From Vesta saturnalis (taxonomy: Eukaryota > Arthropoda > Insecta > Coleoptera > Lampyridae), in assembly GCA_036346205.1 (NCBI GenBank), contig JARFJB010002033.1:340001-404000 (forward strand): 64,000 bases of DNA, written 5' to 3'. A program made the position numbers and the translations under genes. The notes under the pieces are model-generated. The model ran no database searches and was not told the DNA's origin. It was given only the letters and a program-made list of their open reading frames with translations. How positions within the stretch are numbered: the first letter of the stretch is position 1; the number at the start of each line of letters is the position of its first letter. Positions 33,960-44,489 of this stretch are shown one piece after another.

Positions 33960-34380
33960 AAGATATTAGCAAAAAACAGTCACTTTAACAAACCGGTTTT
34001 TCCTAATATCTCCGGAACTACTTAACATATTCAAAAAGTGAAAATACCATTACATAGGAAATGAAATTTCTCACAAAAGGTGTTTTTGCAATTTTTTCGA
34101 AAATTTTCTCATTTTCGAAATATTTCCAAAAAACTCGATTTTGGAACCCGTCCACACGATTAGATAGAAAATAGAATTTCCGATCGAAAAGATTCTTGTA
34201 ATTTTTTTATCAAGTTAATCTTTTCGAGTTATTTACAAAAAAACGATTTTTTGATGTGAAAGTATTGATACAATTTGCAGCGGTTTTTTAAGCTCATTCT
34301 TTTAACCGCTTTGGGTCTTTCGGAAATGTGAAAAATGTTTTTTTTATATTAATTCGAGTATTACGGCAGTCTAAATAACT
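33960..34380. other. No recognised gene
   Basis: AT-rich sequence joined to the truncated gag end of the BEL/Pao element; no ORF or inverted end seen. Confidence 0.35.
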
Positions 34381-34384
34381 GCAA

Positions 34385-34480
34385 CGATGCCCCGCGTTAG
34401 GCATGTTGGTTAGTGCGTCTCTGGAACGTACTGCGGTACTACACGCGATGCTACCCGGTTCGTGTTTCGCACAACACTGA
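34385..34480 (+). repeat. Possible tRNA-derived SINE head
   Basis: 'gcatgttggttagtgcgtct' resembles a tRNA D-arm/A-box and 'acccggttcgtgtttcg' resembles a B-box about 50 nt later. The B-box departs from GGTTCGANNCC. No SINE tail or second copy was found, so this is tentative. Confidence 0.25.
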
Positions 34481-34568
34481 ATTTTTCCCTAGGATTCTCA
34501 CGCTTACATCTCACGTCACTTCCGGAGCTTCAAATACACGTGCAAGAATGCGTCTCTTCCCCTATATA

Positions 34569-36644
34569 CAGGGTGTTTCAAAAATCATCCCGCTAATTTC
34601 TAGGGCAAATAGAATATTAAAAAATAACGTTCGTTTGGTTATTAAACATGTGTCCGAAAATGCCTCCTTAAGAAGATACGGCCCTGTAAAAGTGGTCCTT
34701 TTTTTTAATTATCTCTGAAACGGTTTAAGATACCTAAATGAAATTTAGACCACAAATACCTTTGATTAGGCCATAAAAGATAGTGTTGACAAATTTTTAA
34801 TATCGTTGAAAGTAAAAAATAACTGGTTTTGGAGTTATTTGAGGTTTTAGCAAGTAATGCTTACCGAATTAATAAATTATTTTAAAATGAAACAATTAAT
34901 AATTTTCATGCGCGAGAACGAACTACCTCAGGGAATGATCGTTTCTGAAACAACTATGAGGTAAAAATATTGTAAATTATTTAGAACTTAAAAAAGGTTT
35001 TAATTGTATGACATTAATACAGAACAGACCAAGGAAACAATTAAAAAAAAAACTGCAAATAACACAAAACAAACAGAAAAAAAAATTGAATAAGTAGGTA
35101 CAGGTTTTTACATTGAATGTTCGAAATGTCCACCATTTTCACGTAAACGTTTTTCTAGTGAAAACATAATCGTTTGGAGTGGCCGTGGTTCTTGAATTAA
35201 CATTCTTAAATTATTTTCAACTCTCGCTTGAAGTTCTTCTATGGAGTTTATTTCGCTTGAATATACTTTTTCTTTGACTAAACTCCACACATTAAAATCA
35301 AAGTGTTTTAGGTCAAGGGACGTTGGTGGCCAGTGGATAGGAGCATCAGCACCTTGACCAATCCAACGATTTGGAAAATGTTCTTTGAGCCATCTTCTAG
35401 CTTGTCTACTGAAATGAGGTGGAGCGGCATATTTCTTCGTAGATCAAGAGGCAAATCTTCTAATATTGAAAATACGTGATTATCCAAAAATTCATAGTAA
35501 ATATCACCATTTAAATTTCCATCAAAAATACAGTATGCCTATTGCCTATTGAAGCAGCCCATACATTCAACTTAAAATTATGTTCATAATGCGTCATATG
35601 TTTAACCTTTGGATTTTCCTCTGTCCGAAATAACTGTTATGACTATTCATCGGTGAAAAGAATATTTTGTAAAAAATCAGGGTTCTGTCTCATTCTTTCT
35701 TGTAATAATTCGTAAAAGTCTCTTCTCAAAAAAAGATCTTCATGCAATAATTCTTGTACTTGCCTGTAGTGAAACGGGAGCAATAATTGTTCTTTTCATA
35801 CACAATGTACACTAGAAACACTTGTGTTACTTGCCCTTGCCACATTTCTTACACTTACGGTAGGATCCCCAACAACTAAACTTAAAATATTTTCTTCTGT
35901 TTGAGGAATTCTTGCCACTCGTGGTCTGCCAGAATTTACCTATTTTGGTTTGAAGTTTCCAGTCTCACGGTACCGCCTCACTAAATTCAAAAAAGTGTTT
36001 GAATCCGGAACACTTCGAAATTTTTACGCATATCTGCTTTTTGCTGCTTTAGCATTTCCATCACATTCCCCTAATGTTAACAACATATCGGTATAGTCAC
36101 TATTAGTGTACATATTTATTTTCAGTTTTTAAAAGCATTATTACTTGTTAAACTAACCAAAACTCAACAACAATGTGTCAAACGAATCTGTCTGAAGCCT
36201 ACTTAATTCAAGTAAATCAAATTTAACTCAAAATTTCTTTTATTTTCTTATTTTAGGTAAAACATGTTAAAACCTCAATAATTTCAAAACAAGTAATTTT
36301 TTTGATTTTCAACAAAAAATATTATTTTTGCCCAAAAAATTAAAAATATCCCCATAAAAAAAGTTTGGGGGCAAAATAAGTAGCATCCCCCCTGTACTGT
36401 AAATATTAAAAATTTGTCAACACTATCTTTTATGACCTAATCAAAGGTATTTGTGATCTACATTCCATTAAGTATTTTAAACCGTTTCAGAGATAATAAA
36501 AAAAATGATTTTTGGGGCCACTTTTACAGGGCTGTGTCTTCTTAAGGAGGCATTTTCGGACACATATTTATTAACCAAACTAACGTTATTTTTTAATATT
36601 CTATTTACCCTAGAAATTAGCGGAACGTTTTTTGAAACACCCAG
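34569..36644 (-). mobile_element. Long-TIR mariner-like element, copy 2
   Basis: Inverted repeats of about 230 bp bound the element: 34569-34800 matches the reverse complement of about 36410-36644. Shared blocks include 'cagggtgtttcaaaa'/'ttttgaaacaccc', 'aatgcctccttaagaaga' and 'aaaagatagtgttgacaaat'. Both ends have TA next to them. A broken transposase is on the minus strand. Length is 2.08 kb. It lies inside the long intron about 1 kb from exon 37635. Confidence 0.9.
35108..36110 (-). pseudogene. Mariner-like transposase, broken
   Basis: Reading the minus strand: 'VQELLHEDLFLRRDFYELLQ' near 35760, 'ILFTDE' (first catalytic Asp) near 35670, 'KLNVWAA' near 35580, 'HFPNRWIGQGADAPIHWPPT' near 35370, 'SLDLKHFDFNVWSLVKEKV' (normally SPDLNPLDFFLW) and the C-terminal 'NGGHFEHSM' at 35108. 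The usual QDGAPPH second-Asp motif has decayed to 'NMPLHF'. Several shifts are present. Same branch as the elements at 7205 and 39507. Confidence 0.85.
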
Positions 36645-36659
36645 TATACTCAATGACCA

Positions 36660-37630
36660 AAGTAAGAAAAACGATCAGTTGAAGACGATGATACCACTAA
36701 ACAAGTTAAAATAAATAAACAGAAACAGTTCAATATAAGGAATATGCTAAATAAATAGTTATATAACAACAATTTGGCATTTTTATATTTTCAGAACCCA
36801 AATAGAAGCGAAAAAAATTAGAACCGGAACAAAAATTTATGTCTATAGTAGAACCACAAGCAATAAACATGAATTTGAATTATACTAGACAGAACGGGAA
36901 TCGATATTTTTAACAGGTTCCAACCTCTGATTTAAATAAAAAAATCTGGCTTTTGATTTTTTCAAATAAACCACAATTTTTATCAACCCTGGTTTGGGAT
37001 CATGTTTTTTGTTTTAAATTAGAAAAATTAAATTCAGCTACTAGTGAGGCTGCCGGAAAAACTAAACTCAATCTTGTATAAGTTTTTTTAAATATGGTCA
37101 CAAGGTAACTTACCGATGTTAGCAAGAGAAAATGAAAAAAAAAAATTATTAAAATGAATATTTTATAAACTTACTTTGTAGAATTTTAGTGCACTAACAT
37201 CAAAGGCCATAATTTTTATTCACTTTTGAAAGCTCTTGATAAAATTGTTGAATTTAGCAGACTTTCTTTTAATTTATTAACTATAAAAAGATTAAATAAA
37301 TACAAAATGTAATATGTCAATGTTACTAAGGTAAGTATACATTAATTATAATAATGGTAACATTTACAGAGTTAAAGTTTAATTTACCAGAATAAGTATG
37401 GTCTGTAACGACACTCATTTTTGACGTAGTTTGCTGTACTGACATACTACAACAATTTTTGAACATACAAATAGAGTAAGAATACAACCACACAAGCAAA
37501 ATAACACAGTTAACTAACGATTGTTAAACCTTTGCGGTGAAGCAATAAGTATGAACATAATTTTGTTTCATTGTAATTAATTGTAATATTAAAATAATTT
37601 TATTCGTAATAATTGATAAAATAAAAATAA
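36660..37630. other. Intronic sequence next to exon 37635, no recognised gene
   Basis: AT-rich, with no ORF above 60 codons and no repeat copy that I could see. Confidence 0.4.
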
Positions 37631-37634
37631 ATAC

Positions 37635-37884
37635 CTGGTACTTTTCTTCTTGTTCTAAACTTAAATCGATCCAAACAACTTTTTTCTTTTCCGACATACC
37701 TCTCCATTGTTCTTTACATTGTTCCTTAAAAGTGTTCCGATCTATCTCTGAATCAGAATGAAAATTTTTGAGTTGTTCTTTGAAAAATAAACTAAACGGA
37801 GTTGTTGGTTTTTTGGGACCTAGATCAATAGTTTTACTGTGGTTAGACTTTTCGGAAATTCTAGGTATGTCGGGATGTAAACGG
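37635..37884 (-). CDS. UBTF: UBF-like gene, exon with HMG box 2
   Basis: This 250-nt exon (one base of a split codon plus 83 codons) has a 'TTTTAG' acceptor at 37885-37886 and a 'CAG|GTATTT' donor. It reads 'RLHPDIPRISEKSNHSKTID', then HMG box 2: 'KKPTTPFSLFFKEQLKNF', 'FKEQCKEQWRGMSEKKKVVW' and 'LSLEQEEKYQ'. The conserved Trp pair and the spacing before 'HPDIP' match vertebrate UBF, where box 1 is followed by 'HPDL' and box 2. The split His codon at the 5' edge is completed by the exon ending at 37936. Confidence 0.92.
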
Positions 37885-37935
37885 CTAAAAGTAACAATTC
37901 AAAATTCTAAAATAAACAAATTATCTTATACGCAC

Positions 37936-38057
37936 TGAAATTCCTCCATTTTCTCTTCATAAGCTTTTCTTTCAGCTATGGCTAATTGCATATACTTCTC
38001 TCGCTTCTCTGTAGACAAATTCTTGTACATCAACGCCATTCTTTTTGAAACTTCAGT
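37936..38057 (-). CDS. UBTF: UBF-like gene, exon with second half of HMG box 1
   Basis: A 122-nt exon between a 'TTTTAG' acceptor and a 'TTTCA|GTGCGT' donor. It encodes 'TEVSKRMALMYKNLSTEKRE' and 'AERKAYEEKMEEF', helices 2 and 3 of box 1. Two bases of a His codon carry over to the next exon across a 51-nt intron. Frame and length fit exactly. Confidence 0.9.
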
Positions 38058-38106
38058 CTAAAACAACACTTGAGTATCTCTATAACTAAAATTTTCAACA
38101 AATTAC

Positions 38107-38208
38107 CATTTCTAATCCAGGAAATTCAGCCAATAACTTATCCTTCTTTTTAACATAAAAAAGCATGTAACCTGATAATGGTCGTTTTGGCAAATCTGGA
38201 TGTCGATT
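38107..38208 (-). CDS. UBTF: UBF-like gene, exon with first half of HMG box 1
   Basis: A 102-nt exon, phase 0 at both ends, between a 53-nt and a 49-nt intron. It reads 'NRHPDLPKRPLSGYMLFYVK' and 'LAEFPGLEM'. Vertebrate UBF has 'KHPDFPKKPLTPYFRFF' at the same place, the start of HMG box 1. The 53-nt intron is not a multiple of three, so reading through it gives the false ORF 38339-38112. Confidence 0.9.
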
Positions 38209-38261
38209 CTACAAGAGCGCACATTATCTTTCTTAGAATACTTTAAACTAAATGGACATAC

Positions 38262-38417
38262 AGTTTTAGTTCCCCGGTAGAAATGCGTCCATGGTTTAGA
38301 AATCCATTCTTTGGCATCTTGTAACAACTCACTTAACAAACGAAACCTTCGTATCCTTTTCTGAATTAAAAACCAGGTCTTTTTGCAATCATCACCAGTA
38401 TATTTATCAAAAGCAAT
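38262..38417 (-). CDS. UBTF: UBF-like gene, exon with dimerisation-like region
   Basis: A 156-nt exon (52 codons, phase 0) between a 'TTTTTAG' acceptor and an 'ACT|GTATGT' donor. It encodes 'IAFDKYTGDDCKKTWFLIQK', 'RIRRFRLLSELLQDAKEWIS' and 'HFYRGTKT'. Vertebrate UBF has the equivalent 'VAFKDFSGDMCKLKW' and 'VRKFRTLTELILDAQ' in its N-terminal dimerisation region. This region is UBF-specific and argues against a generic HMG-box protein. Confidence 0.92.
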
Positions 38418-38467
38418 CTAAAAATAAATAATTAAAAATCGATAAATATCTAAAGTTAAAGAATTAC

Positions 38468-38589
38468 ATCATCCCAATTTAATTTATCTGCTCGGGTTTG
38501 AAAAGCTAAATTGTCTTTTTCAGGAAGTGCTTGCTCTATATTTTTAACCAATGTTCGTAGATCGTTTTGAGGCCAATCAATTGTATCAT
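38468..38589 (-). CDS. UBTF: UBF-like gene, most 5' exon found
   Basis: A 122-nt exon (two bases plus 40 codons) between a 'TTTTTAG' acceptor at 38590-38591 and a 'GAT|GTAATT' donor. It reads 'DTIDWPQNDLRTLVKNIEQA' and 'ADKLNWDD', like the vertebrate UBF start 'RWSQEDMLTLLECM' to 'LDWEKV'. The ATG visible at its edge is in another frame, so an upstream exon with the start codon must lie to the right. I could not place it. The exons found total 1,618 coding nt, about 539 residues, compared with roughly 760 for vertebrate UBF1, which has more HMG boxes. Confidence 0.88.
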
Positions 38590-38599
38590 CTAAAAATAA

Positions 38600-38950
38600 A
38601 TATTTTTTTTAATTTAATTATTATTTAAGGAACGTTTATACAAAATATTGTCCACACTGTTTCCAATTTAAGAAATGTGTAAATTATTATTATTCTGCAC
38701 ATTCTCGTGTCAACGTAAATAACTGTGTGCCTTGGTTGCATCAATTAATTTACATATTTCTAATAGCACTAATGTTTCAGATACAAGATAATTCCACATT
38801 TTCTTTTATATAATTATTTATTTCATTACGCGTTTCAATACAACATGTATCATTATCAAGAGACAATATATAAGTAAAATAACAAACAGTTATGGTAACA
38901 AATCATTAAGGTAAAACAGCAAATATAGTAAACTACAATCCTATATTTAA
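38600..38950. other. 5' flank or first intron of the UBF-like gene
   Basis: AT-rich with no clear exon. The missing first exon of the UBF-like gene may be here or further right. Confidence 0.35.
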
Positions 38951-38954
38951 GATA

Positions 38955-39480
38955 GGTGAGTTTATAACATCAACCTGTTTGTTCATTAAAGGTGCTTTCC
39001 GTTTATGTTTATAAATTTCGAATGCTTCCAAAACATCTAATTTGTCTTTTTTATTACAAAAATGTAAAAAATTTAATATTATTTTGTGAAGTCACAAGGT
39101 GATTAAGTATTAGTAAATGTTTGGCATAATTTGATTTGTCTGTGTATCATCTAATGTGTCCTTTGTGTCCAATTTCAACAGAATGTGCAGTTCAATTTAT
39201 AAATACTCGACCTCATGATGTCGTTAGTTGAATCTTTCACATTACATAAATATTTAAGAACGTTGGTATTAGTTTTGAAAGCTATTTTGTACTTTTGTAA
39301 TATATGAGCTACTTTTTCTGATATATTTCAAAAATATGAAATCGGTTTGTATTTATTTTCTATCATTTCTGTGTTAACTGGGTAAATGTTTTTGATAGAA
39401 AATTTGTACTCTTGATTTTTAACTAACCATTTGCTTGTGCAATTTGATATTTCTTTATTGAAATTTGTAATGGTAATGAC
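38955..39480 (-). mobile_element. Penelope-like GIY-YIG end, second family
   Basis: Minus sense: 'NKYKPISYF', 'ILQKYKIAFKTNTNVLKYLC' and 'SSIYKLNCTFC' fit the stretch before and into the GIY-YIG domain of Penelope-like elements. After stops, 'FLHFCNKKDKLDVLEAFEIY'-like sequence near 39060-39010 fits the C-terminal end. The 'YIGQTGR' block is deleted. It lies just outside the known 5' exon of the UBF-like gene. Confidence 0.6.
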
Positions 39481-39506
39481 ATTACTCTACATACTAATGA
39501 TTTATA

Positions 39507-41645
39507 CAGGGTGGATACTCTGAGTGGAATAAATTCTATAACTCAAAGAGTCCGGGAGAAAAATCATGATAGGCATTCTTTATAATTGTTTCCAGTCCTC
39601 AATCTGGGGATTACAGTTTCTCCATATATCCACTCCCGGGGGCGAAGCCACTCCCAACTTTTTTTTTCAACGCAGTATTTATTTTCTCAAAATTTTAAAC
39701 ATTATTTTGTTGAACAAAAAAATCAAAATCAAAAATAATAAACAAATAAACGCAATCCCTTAGCAAAGGATGTTTTATTTGAGAACTTTGTTAAACCAAA
39801 CTACGATTTAACGACTTCTCTGCAAAAAAATATTTTCTTATGGGGTACACTCATAACTCAAAGATGTTCAAAATGGTGTCCATTTGTTTCTTGACAAAGA
39901 CCCAATCGGTGATAAAAACCATTTCTCACGTTTTGAAACATGTCTTGTGGAATATTTCTGATTTCTGTAATAATTCTGTCCCTCAGATCTTAAAGGTCGG
40001 TCGGCAATGTAGCATAAACCTTACTCTTTAAATATACCCATAAAAAAGTCAAGGGGATTAAGATCCGGGGATCATGCTGGCCATTCAAATGCACCTCTTC
40101 AACCAATCCATCTATTTGGAAAAATTTGATTTAAATAGTTCCGTACTGGCAATGTATAGTGCGGTGGAGCGCCATCTTGCTGAAACCAAATTCTCTCATC
40201 CAAGTAATTTTGGACTGTTATTTGGAAATAGACCCCCTAAATTTGGGAGCAGGTCATCTGTGAGCATAGAAAGATATAACTGCCCACCAAGATTACCATT
40301 CAGAAAAAATGGCGCTACCACTCGATCCCTAATAATCTCGGCCCATACGTTTAGTTTTTGTGGATGTTGCGTGTGAGTTTCCCTCATCCAATGGGGGTTA
40401 TGGTCAGACCAATAACGACAATTGTGATGATTCACTTCACCACGCAAAGAGAAAGTACATTCATCCGAAAAGAGAATCCATTCCAACTGTAAGTGACCAT
40501 GGTCAATGAAGTCCATCATTCGTTCACAAAACTCAATTCGTCGGTCTGGATCTTCATCAGTCAACTCTTGTAGCATTTGCATCTTGTAAGGGTGCATCTT
40601 TGCAATTTTTAAAACCTTTAAAACAGTTCTATGACTGACCTCATTATCGCGCGCTAATTGCCGTGCCAAAATGATGGGGTTTTCTTGAATAGCCTACAAA
40701 ACGTCCAGCTATGTATTTTCGTTAACTACCTCTCTTCTTTGCCTGGGCAGATTCCTGACATGACCCAATTCTCTATAGCGCCTTTCTATTTTGCTAATTG
40801 TGGCTTGAGAAAGTCGCGGTAAATCGGGATGATTTGCTTGAAACAATTCAGCTACCTCAGCTTGAGTGCGACCTCGGTCGCCATATTTGATCATCATTAA
40901 TATCTCAATGTGAAGGGCTTCCCTTAAATAAATAAGCCATGCTAAATAATTTACTACGATGTGAAGATGTGAAAAATATACTCGAGGAATTATTTACTTA
41001 AATAAACGAGCAAAGAAAAATACAAGGAACAGACAATATTGTAATTTACTAATGTGGACGCTAACAAATCAAGCAGGTAACTAAAATCGAGACTTAAAAC
41101 ACAGAAGATTAAGAGCGACGATAACACCTGGCTTGCTAATAAATGCACGTTATCAATACGGCACATTTTTATCTACCGACCATTCAAGCATTGTCGAAAT
41201 TAAAAAGTATTTAGGGAGTGTAAGAAACACAAAAGGTAAAAGATTTTTTCCTTCAACGATAAGATCAGGCTTGTTGCTATAATAAATGCATGTTATCACT
41301 ACGGTACATTTTTACCTACCGACATTTCAATCATTTTCGAAATTAAATACCATTGAGCCAGAGAAAGCTGTTAATTTAGGTTTTTCACTTTATTTTTCAA
41401 ATGCTCGAGAAAATAAATACTGCGTTGTATTCCTCTTAATACAAGCTTTCACACGGTGTATCACTTGACCAACCTTTAGATTTGAAAAAAAAGTTAGGGG
41501 TGGCGTCACCCCTGAGGGTGTATCTATGGAAAAACTGAAACCCCCAGATTGAGGGCTGGTAACAATTATAAAGAATGCCTACCATGATTTTTCTCCAGGA
41601 CTTCACCCCCTTGAGTTATAGAATTCACTGAGAGTATCCACCCTG
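39507..41645 (-). mobile_element. Long-TIR mariner-like element, copy 3
   Basis: Inverted repeats of about 170 bp: 39507-39665 pairs with 41485-41645. Shared blocks include 'cagggtggatactct'/'agagtatccaccctg', 'aaagaatgcct' and 'tgggg/cccca' blocks. TA is present at 39505-39506 and 41646-41647. A nearly readable transposase lies on the minus strand. Length is 2.14 kb. This is the best preserved element of this branch in the window. Confidence 0.92.
39860..40897 (-). pseudogene. Mariner-like transposase, lightly broken
   Basis: The frame 40897-40709 has the DNA-binding region ('GRTQAEVAELFQANHP', 'LSQATISKIERRYRELGHV'). The frame 40669-40196 holds 'HRTVLKVLKIAKMHPYKMQM', 'WILFSDECTFSLRGEVNHHN' (first catalytic Asp), 'KLNVWAEIIRDRVVAPFFL' and 'LNGNLGGQLYL'. 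Further down, shifted, are a second-Asp region near 40170, 'RWIGRRGAFEWPA' near 40105 and 'SPDLNPLDFF' near 40060. One stop near 40700 and one shift near 40190 separate the parts. Confidence 0.9.
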
Positions 41646-41660
41646 TATACAACTAATTTA

Positions 41661-42426
41661 CAGTGAGTGGCCAAATTATTAGTTACACTATAGTTTTTTT
41701 GTTTTTATGGGAACTAATTACTCTATTTTTATATTTAAAATTATTTCTTCGCCCTGACAGCTTGATATTTATGTCATGACAGTATTATTTAATGTCTTGC
41801 AGCATGGCAACATTGTTTGGAGACATTAGTCTTAACCGAATGTTTACGATATTATTGTTTTGACGCGTATTATTAATTTGTTTCCCTTAGATGTTTTAAA
41901 ATAACATTACCTTAGTGTCTTTTTTTGTAAATATAGTATAATTTTGTGTAAATATAGTGTATTAAGATAAAAATAATACGAGGGGACTCGGAGAAATAGG
42001 AAAAGCCAAAGATCTTTCTTCGGAAAATATTGGAGAAGTTTCTGCATTACTATAACATTCAAATCATTCCCAACGACAAATTGCTTTATTATTGAACATT
42101 AGTGTGATGTCTGTGAACCGAATATAGGAGAAAATTGATAAACAAATACCTTTAACAAGTCAAAGAAAGGGAAAATGTGGATGAAAGCGTCTCACTACAC
42201 CTCGAGACGATCGAAAAATCCGCGACATTTGCCTACAAAATAGGAGAAAATGTACAAAAGAGTTGACTCAACTGATAAATGAAACTGGAGTTTCCATTTC
42301 TGCTAGAACAAAAAGGCGTCGTCTGGTAGAGATGGATTTAAAATGCTGCAGACCAGTAAAAAAAACCAAGCTGACCACAGCCATGAAGATGAAACGCTTG
42401 GCTTGGGCTAAAGAACACCGCGACTG
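41661..42426 (+). mobile_element. Tc1-like fragment with transposase N-terminus
   Basis: It starts 'cagtgagtggccaaattatt' right after TA at 41659-41660, a usual Tc1 terminal repeat. From 42000 the plus strand reads 'GKAKDLSSENIGEVSALL', 'RQIALLLNISVMSVNRI', 'LTTPRDDRKIRDICLQNRRK', 'SISARTKRRRLVEMDLKCCR' and 'KMKRLAWAKEHRD', then a stop at 42425-42427. These are the two helix-turn-helix parts of a Tc1 transposase. The catalytic domain and right TIR are missing. It lies only 15 nt from the end of the previous element. Confidence 0.87.
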
Positions 42427-42429
42427 AAG

Positions 42430-43850
42430 CATTCTCAATTTAGACTTCAACATTTACAATGTTTTGTTAATATTTCTAGTTTATTTTAAATTTTGAACGT
42501 TAATAGTAAATTTAAATAATTACAATTGATTTCAATATAAATTCAAATACTTTTTCGTATTCGTATCAAGTAAAATTGACATAAAACACATTAATTTTAT
42601 TATAAACACGAAAAGAAATCCTTGATAATCAACAAATAATCATAGGAAAAACGTATGATAAATGTTTGAAATTTAACAAAAATTTGTTTTTCTTAAGGTC
42701 GTTTAAACAAAAAGGCCAATATCCCATTCAATGAAAGTACAGTTTAAATTTACATACAATTAATCAAGCAAAGAAAATACATAATTAAATAGCCTAGATT
42801 TTACTTAATTTTAGTTGCGGCAATCCAGCCCTTTACATATTATTCAATTAGGCGACAACTGCTAGTCCGAATAATTGATGTAGAATATATCCAAACTGAT
42901 GAAAAGCAGGGTAAACCAAGTAGTAAACACAATTTTCACAAAGAAGTCTACTTTACAGAGTATCTAAATATTTACGGTAGTGAGATTCCTTTAATCCTAT
43001 TAATAAAAATGCTGTCATTTATGCAGAAATGTTATAACCTCAAGTAAAATTTAAAAAAATAGCCAGCTAAAATCGCATGGTTTCCCAGTTCGCGTGAACT
43101 TCTTTCAAATTTTGTGCTCGGCGCAAGACGAAGCAATATTGTCCAATCTTGCTAATCACTACAAAAACAAACTCGATAATAAAAATTCCAAATCACCAAA
43201 ATATTCTACATTCGTTACGAGAATAATTGTTTTACAGTATAAATTTCATCGTTTTAGTTAATCTACACTACCTTAAACGCAACGCATAAAAACGTTTATT
43301 CTATAAACCGTATGCCCTCGCAATTCTACTGCGTTAAACTTAAATCTACTAGTCCTTAAAGAAAAAGGCGTTATTTAACCGAAGTACCAGTGGAGTGATA
43401 ACAAACAATTGCGAACAACAAATTTTTTCCAACATTATTAACTTAATATGGAATAATCTCAATTTGGTTAAGTGGATGGTATCCGACCATCCTTGTATTC
43501 GTACTCAAAATCTTATAATAGATTCAACAAAAGATTTGTAAATGATCACCACAGCGTAATGGTTAACGAGTCACTCTGAATCAAAGAGCACGAAAATAAC
43601 GTGTAAAAAACATTAATTCGCATTAAGAGAGTTGGTAAATGGTAAAGCAAACGATGTTAAATGGGACAGTTAAACGATGTCGGGAAAAAATATTAAATGG
43701 TGACAGATGAGTTAAATGTAAACGTAATGATGGAACAATAAGGGCTGAGCGTGATCGGTTATTATTTGACCGTGTCAAAAGTAAGGTTAGGTAAAACAAA
43801 TACTTATGTCGAAGAATAAAAGTAGATAAATTTTCTCAACTATGTATTCG
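42430..43850. other. No recognised gene
   Basis: Unique-looking AT-rich sequence without ORFs above 60 codons and without inverted ends. Confidence 0.35.
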
Positions 43851-43859
43851 AAATCGTCA

Positions 43860-44480
43860 CGTTTGTTGGACTTTGAAATTTTCAGCCATGACCTTAGGTC
43901 CAATCTTCCTATCACGGTTCAAATGAAGGTTGGATTGGAGAAACCATGAAGAAATTAAGCTGTTTTTTTTTGTAACGCACACACAGGCATAGACCTCATT
44001 TTGTAGACCATGCGTTGAGGCAAATGAAATGCATATTTGAAATCTCCAGGAAATATTTTTTTCAATGGCACGCATAACCAGTGTCCACAGAAAACACTGT
44101 TGATTTTGATCCAAATCAACGTGAAAATTAGAGATGGGCATCTGTAATAGTCGATTGACGAAAATAGATATGGCACAGATTGGCCTGTTTTTTTCTGTAA
44201 TCGCAGACACGGATATTAACCTTGATTTATGGGTCATGTGTTCAAGCCACATTCAAAATATGATTCCAAAAACATCCGCAATGTGATAGGGTGTCTACTG
44301 AAACTATTGCTAACCTGGACCTTTAATCGAGTAAAAGCAATGCCAAAATAAGAGGGGCACATATTTAATTAGTATTCTATCGATTGATGCAAATAGATCT
44401 GAGCTGTTTTTATGCGGTAGTCGGATCCGTATATTGCCCACAATAATGAATGCACACCGTTGAATCTATAAACCGCCCGT
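43860..44480. repeat. Diverged tandem repeat, ~215-227-bp unit, about 3 copies
   Basis: A 'gctgttttttt' block recurs at about 43958, 44185 and 44400. Before it is 'gggca' ... 'cgattga.g.aaatagat' and after it 'gta.tcg.a.acacgg.tat'. Copies 2 and 3 align best. The 131-codon minus ORF 44252-43857 spans the repeat and shows no domain. Confidence 0.6.
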
Positions 44481-44489
44481 GACGGGGAA

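Larger units (their letters stand above)
6545..37634 (-). other. 31-kb intron of the UBF-like gene
   Basis: The donor is 'TACCAG|GTATTT' (exon edge 37635) and the acceptor 'TTTTTTGTAG|GAAGAA' (exon edge 6544). Both flanking exons are in phase 0, and the joined protein runs smoothly from the third helix of HMG box 2 into the UBF-type linker to box 3. The intron is 31,090 nt and holds elements from many classes on both strands. The other five internal introns of the gene are 47, 49, 50, 51 and 53 nt. Most of the extra length is recognisable transposon sequence and the ~3-kb repeat. Confidence 0.85.

Noticed and set aside
38112..38339. Minus-strand 75-codon ORF
   Set aside because: It reads through a 53-nt intron of the UBF-like gene; splicing restores the conserved frame.
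43857..44252. Minus-strand 131-codon ORF
   Set aside because: It spans the diverged tandem repeat and has no recognisable domain or sensible composition.
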